Part shown: positions 22,209 to 22,998 of the stretch, piece after piece
Position numbering within the stretch: the first letter of the stretch is position 1
How the letters are laid out: every line of letters begins with the position of its first letter
Assembly: GCA_947374125.1 (NCBI GenBank)
Contig: CANCAR010000018.1
Span: forward strand, 1 to 22,998
Direction of reading: 5' to 3'
DNA from: Hyphomicrobiales bacterium
Lineage (GTDB): Bacteria > Pseudomonadota > Alphaproteobacteria > Rhizobiales > Beijerinckiaceae
Length of the DNA stretch: 22,998 bases
Translations under genes and position numbers: made by a program
The notes under the pieces: model-generated
The model's input: the letters and a program-made list of their open reading frames with translations, nothing else
What the model was told of the DNA's origin: nothing
The model's database searches: none

Positions 22209-22998
22209 TGGCCTGTCCAGTTGGGTTCGCGCTTTTCGATGAAGGCATCAATACCTTCTTCAGCGTCGCGCGCCAGCATATTGTCCACCATGACGCGAGA
22301 AGCGAAGATATAGGCATCCTCAACCGTCATTTCAGCCTGCTCGTAAAACGCATGTTTTCCTATGGAAACAGTGAGGGGCGACTTCGACGCAATGATCCGT
22401 GCCATGACCTCCGCTTCCGCCACTGCTTCACCCAAAGGCACAACGCGGTTGATCAACCCGATGCGGGCGGCGTCCTTTGCGCCCACCATCTCGCCAAGCA
22501 GCAACATCTCCATGGCGTGTTTACGCGAGACATTGCGCGAAAGCGCCACCATGGGTGTCGAGCAAAACAGTCCGATATGCACACCTGGCGTTGAAAACTT
22601 CGCGTTTTCACCCGCAACCGCCAGATCGCAACTGGCCACCAGCTGGCAACCGGCCGCGGTTGCGACCCCCTCGACAGCAGCAATCACCGGCTGCGGTAGA
22701 GCTCGAATCATCTGCATTATTTTGGCGCAGCGGCCGAGAATATCTTCGAAATAGGCACGTCCTCGGTCTGGATCAGCGCGATGGGCGGTCATTTCTTTCA
22801 GATCGTGACCCGCAGAAAAGACCGGGCCGTTAGCCGACAGAATAACCGCGCGAATATCCTTGCGCTGGGCCAATGCCGTGAAGTGCTCAGTCAACGCCGC
22901 AAGTGTTGCCTCCGAAAGGGGGTTGCGCGCGGCTGGGCGGTCTAGCGTCAAAATGACATAGCCGTCATGCTCGGTGAGGGTGAGGGATGGAGATGGGA
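22205..22998 (-). CDS. Enoyl-CoA hydratase-like protein (ECHDC3-like), N-terminus outside window
   Basis: This crotonase-fold protein has SAGHDLKEM for the first oxyanion-hole segment and EGVATAAGCQLVASCDLAVAG for the second. STPGVHIGLFCSTPMVALSR follows, a pattern of ECHDC3-type members. Both catalytic glutamates of true hydratases are replaced: Gln in GCQL and Gly in TPGV. Hydratase activity is therefore doubtful. The frame stays open past TTG 22951 to the right edge, adding PSLTLTEHDGYVILTLDRP, which is the normal family N-terminus, so the true start lies beyond the window. It is coupled to the downstream CoA-binding gene. Confidence 0.93.
   Translation of the reverse strand, partial: PSPSLTLTEHDGYVILTLDRPAARNPLSEATLAALTEHFTALAQRKDIRAVILSANGPVFSAGHDLKEMTAHRADPDRGRAYFEDILGRCAKIMQMIRALPQPVIAAVEGVATAAGCQLVASCDLAVAGENAKFSTPGVHIGLFCSTPMVALSRNVSRKHAMEMLLLGEMVGAKDAARIGLINRVVPLGEAVAEAEVMARIIASKSPLTVSIGKHAFYEQAEMTVEDAYIFASRVMVDNMLARDAEEGIDAFIEKREPNWTGQ

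Noticed and set aside
22205..22951. Complete enoyl-CoA-hydratase-like gene starting at TTG 22951
   Set aside because: The frame stays open to the window edge and the upstream residues match the family N-terminus, so the TTG is internal.
1..22998. CRISPR arrays, rRNA genes, phage structural genes
   Set aside because: No regularly spaced repeats, rRNA motifs or phage-type genes were seen on either strand.

Overview
The window is chromosomal DNA of an alphaproteobacterium, most likely of the order Hyphomicrobiales (Rhizobiales). Two conserved gene strings support this: glyA-nrdR-ribD-ribE-ribH-nusB-thiL-(MFS)-hppA, and bamE / ubiquinol-cytochrome c chaperone - DUF177 - plsX - fabH - ihfA - merR, followed by tRNA-Pro, a DUF2842 gene and the heme A synthase gene ctaA. 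The DNA is moderately GC-rich, with intact genes and short spacers. No species can be named from sequence alone.

Layout. 1-184 is the 3' end of an IS66-family insertion sequence: the transposase tail plus a terminal inverted repeat. It is followed by about 175 bp of very AT-rich DNA holding a 17-bp tandem repeat, which runs up to the 3' end of a tRNA-Phe gene on the minus strand. This looks like the edge of an acquired region. 598-852 is a small unknown gene. 1124-4724 is glyA, nrdR, ribD and ribE (one-carbon metabolism, ribonucleotide-reductase repression, riboflavin synthesis). An antisense mntA-hepT toxin-antitoxin pair (4746-5545) sits inside the riboflavin cluster. The cluster then resumes with ribH, nusB and thiL, followed by an MFS transporter and a proton-pumping pyrophosphatase that ends at a strong bidirectional terminator. 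11285-16276 holds envelope, respiratory-chaperone, lipid-initiation and regulator genes, in part overlapping by 4 bases. 16297-18318 has a small periplasmic protein, tRNA-Pro, a DUF2842 gene and ctaA.

18327-20602, all on the minus strand, is metY, then a universal stress protein preceded by an FNR/FixK-like palindrome, then two small membrane-protein genes of 59 and 41 codons. These two are easily missed. 20768-22998 holds an exported dienelactone-hydrolase-like enzyme, a CoA-binding protein and an enoyl-CoA-hydratase-like protein. The last lacks both catalytic glutamates and runs off the right edge.

Most of the window is ordinary core genome. The places worth a second look are the two small membrane proteins beside the stress gene, the toxin-antitoxin pair within the rib cluster, the island-like left edge, and the catalytically altered crotonase. 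After adding the small genes no gene-free stretch exceeds 300 bases. The longest are 853-1123 (nothing clear seen apart from a weak start region for glyA) and 185-415 (AT-rich, described below).
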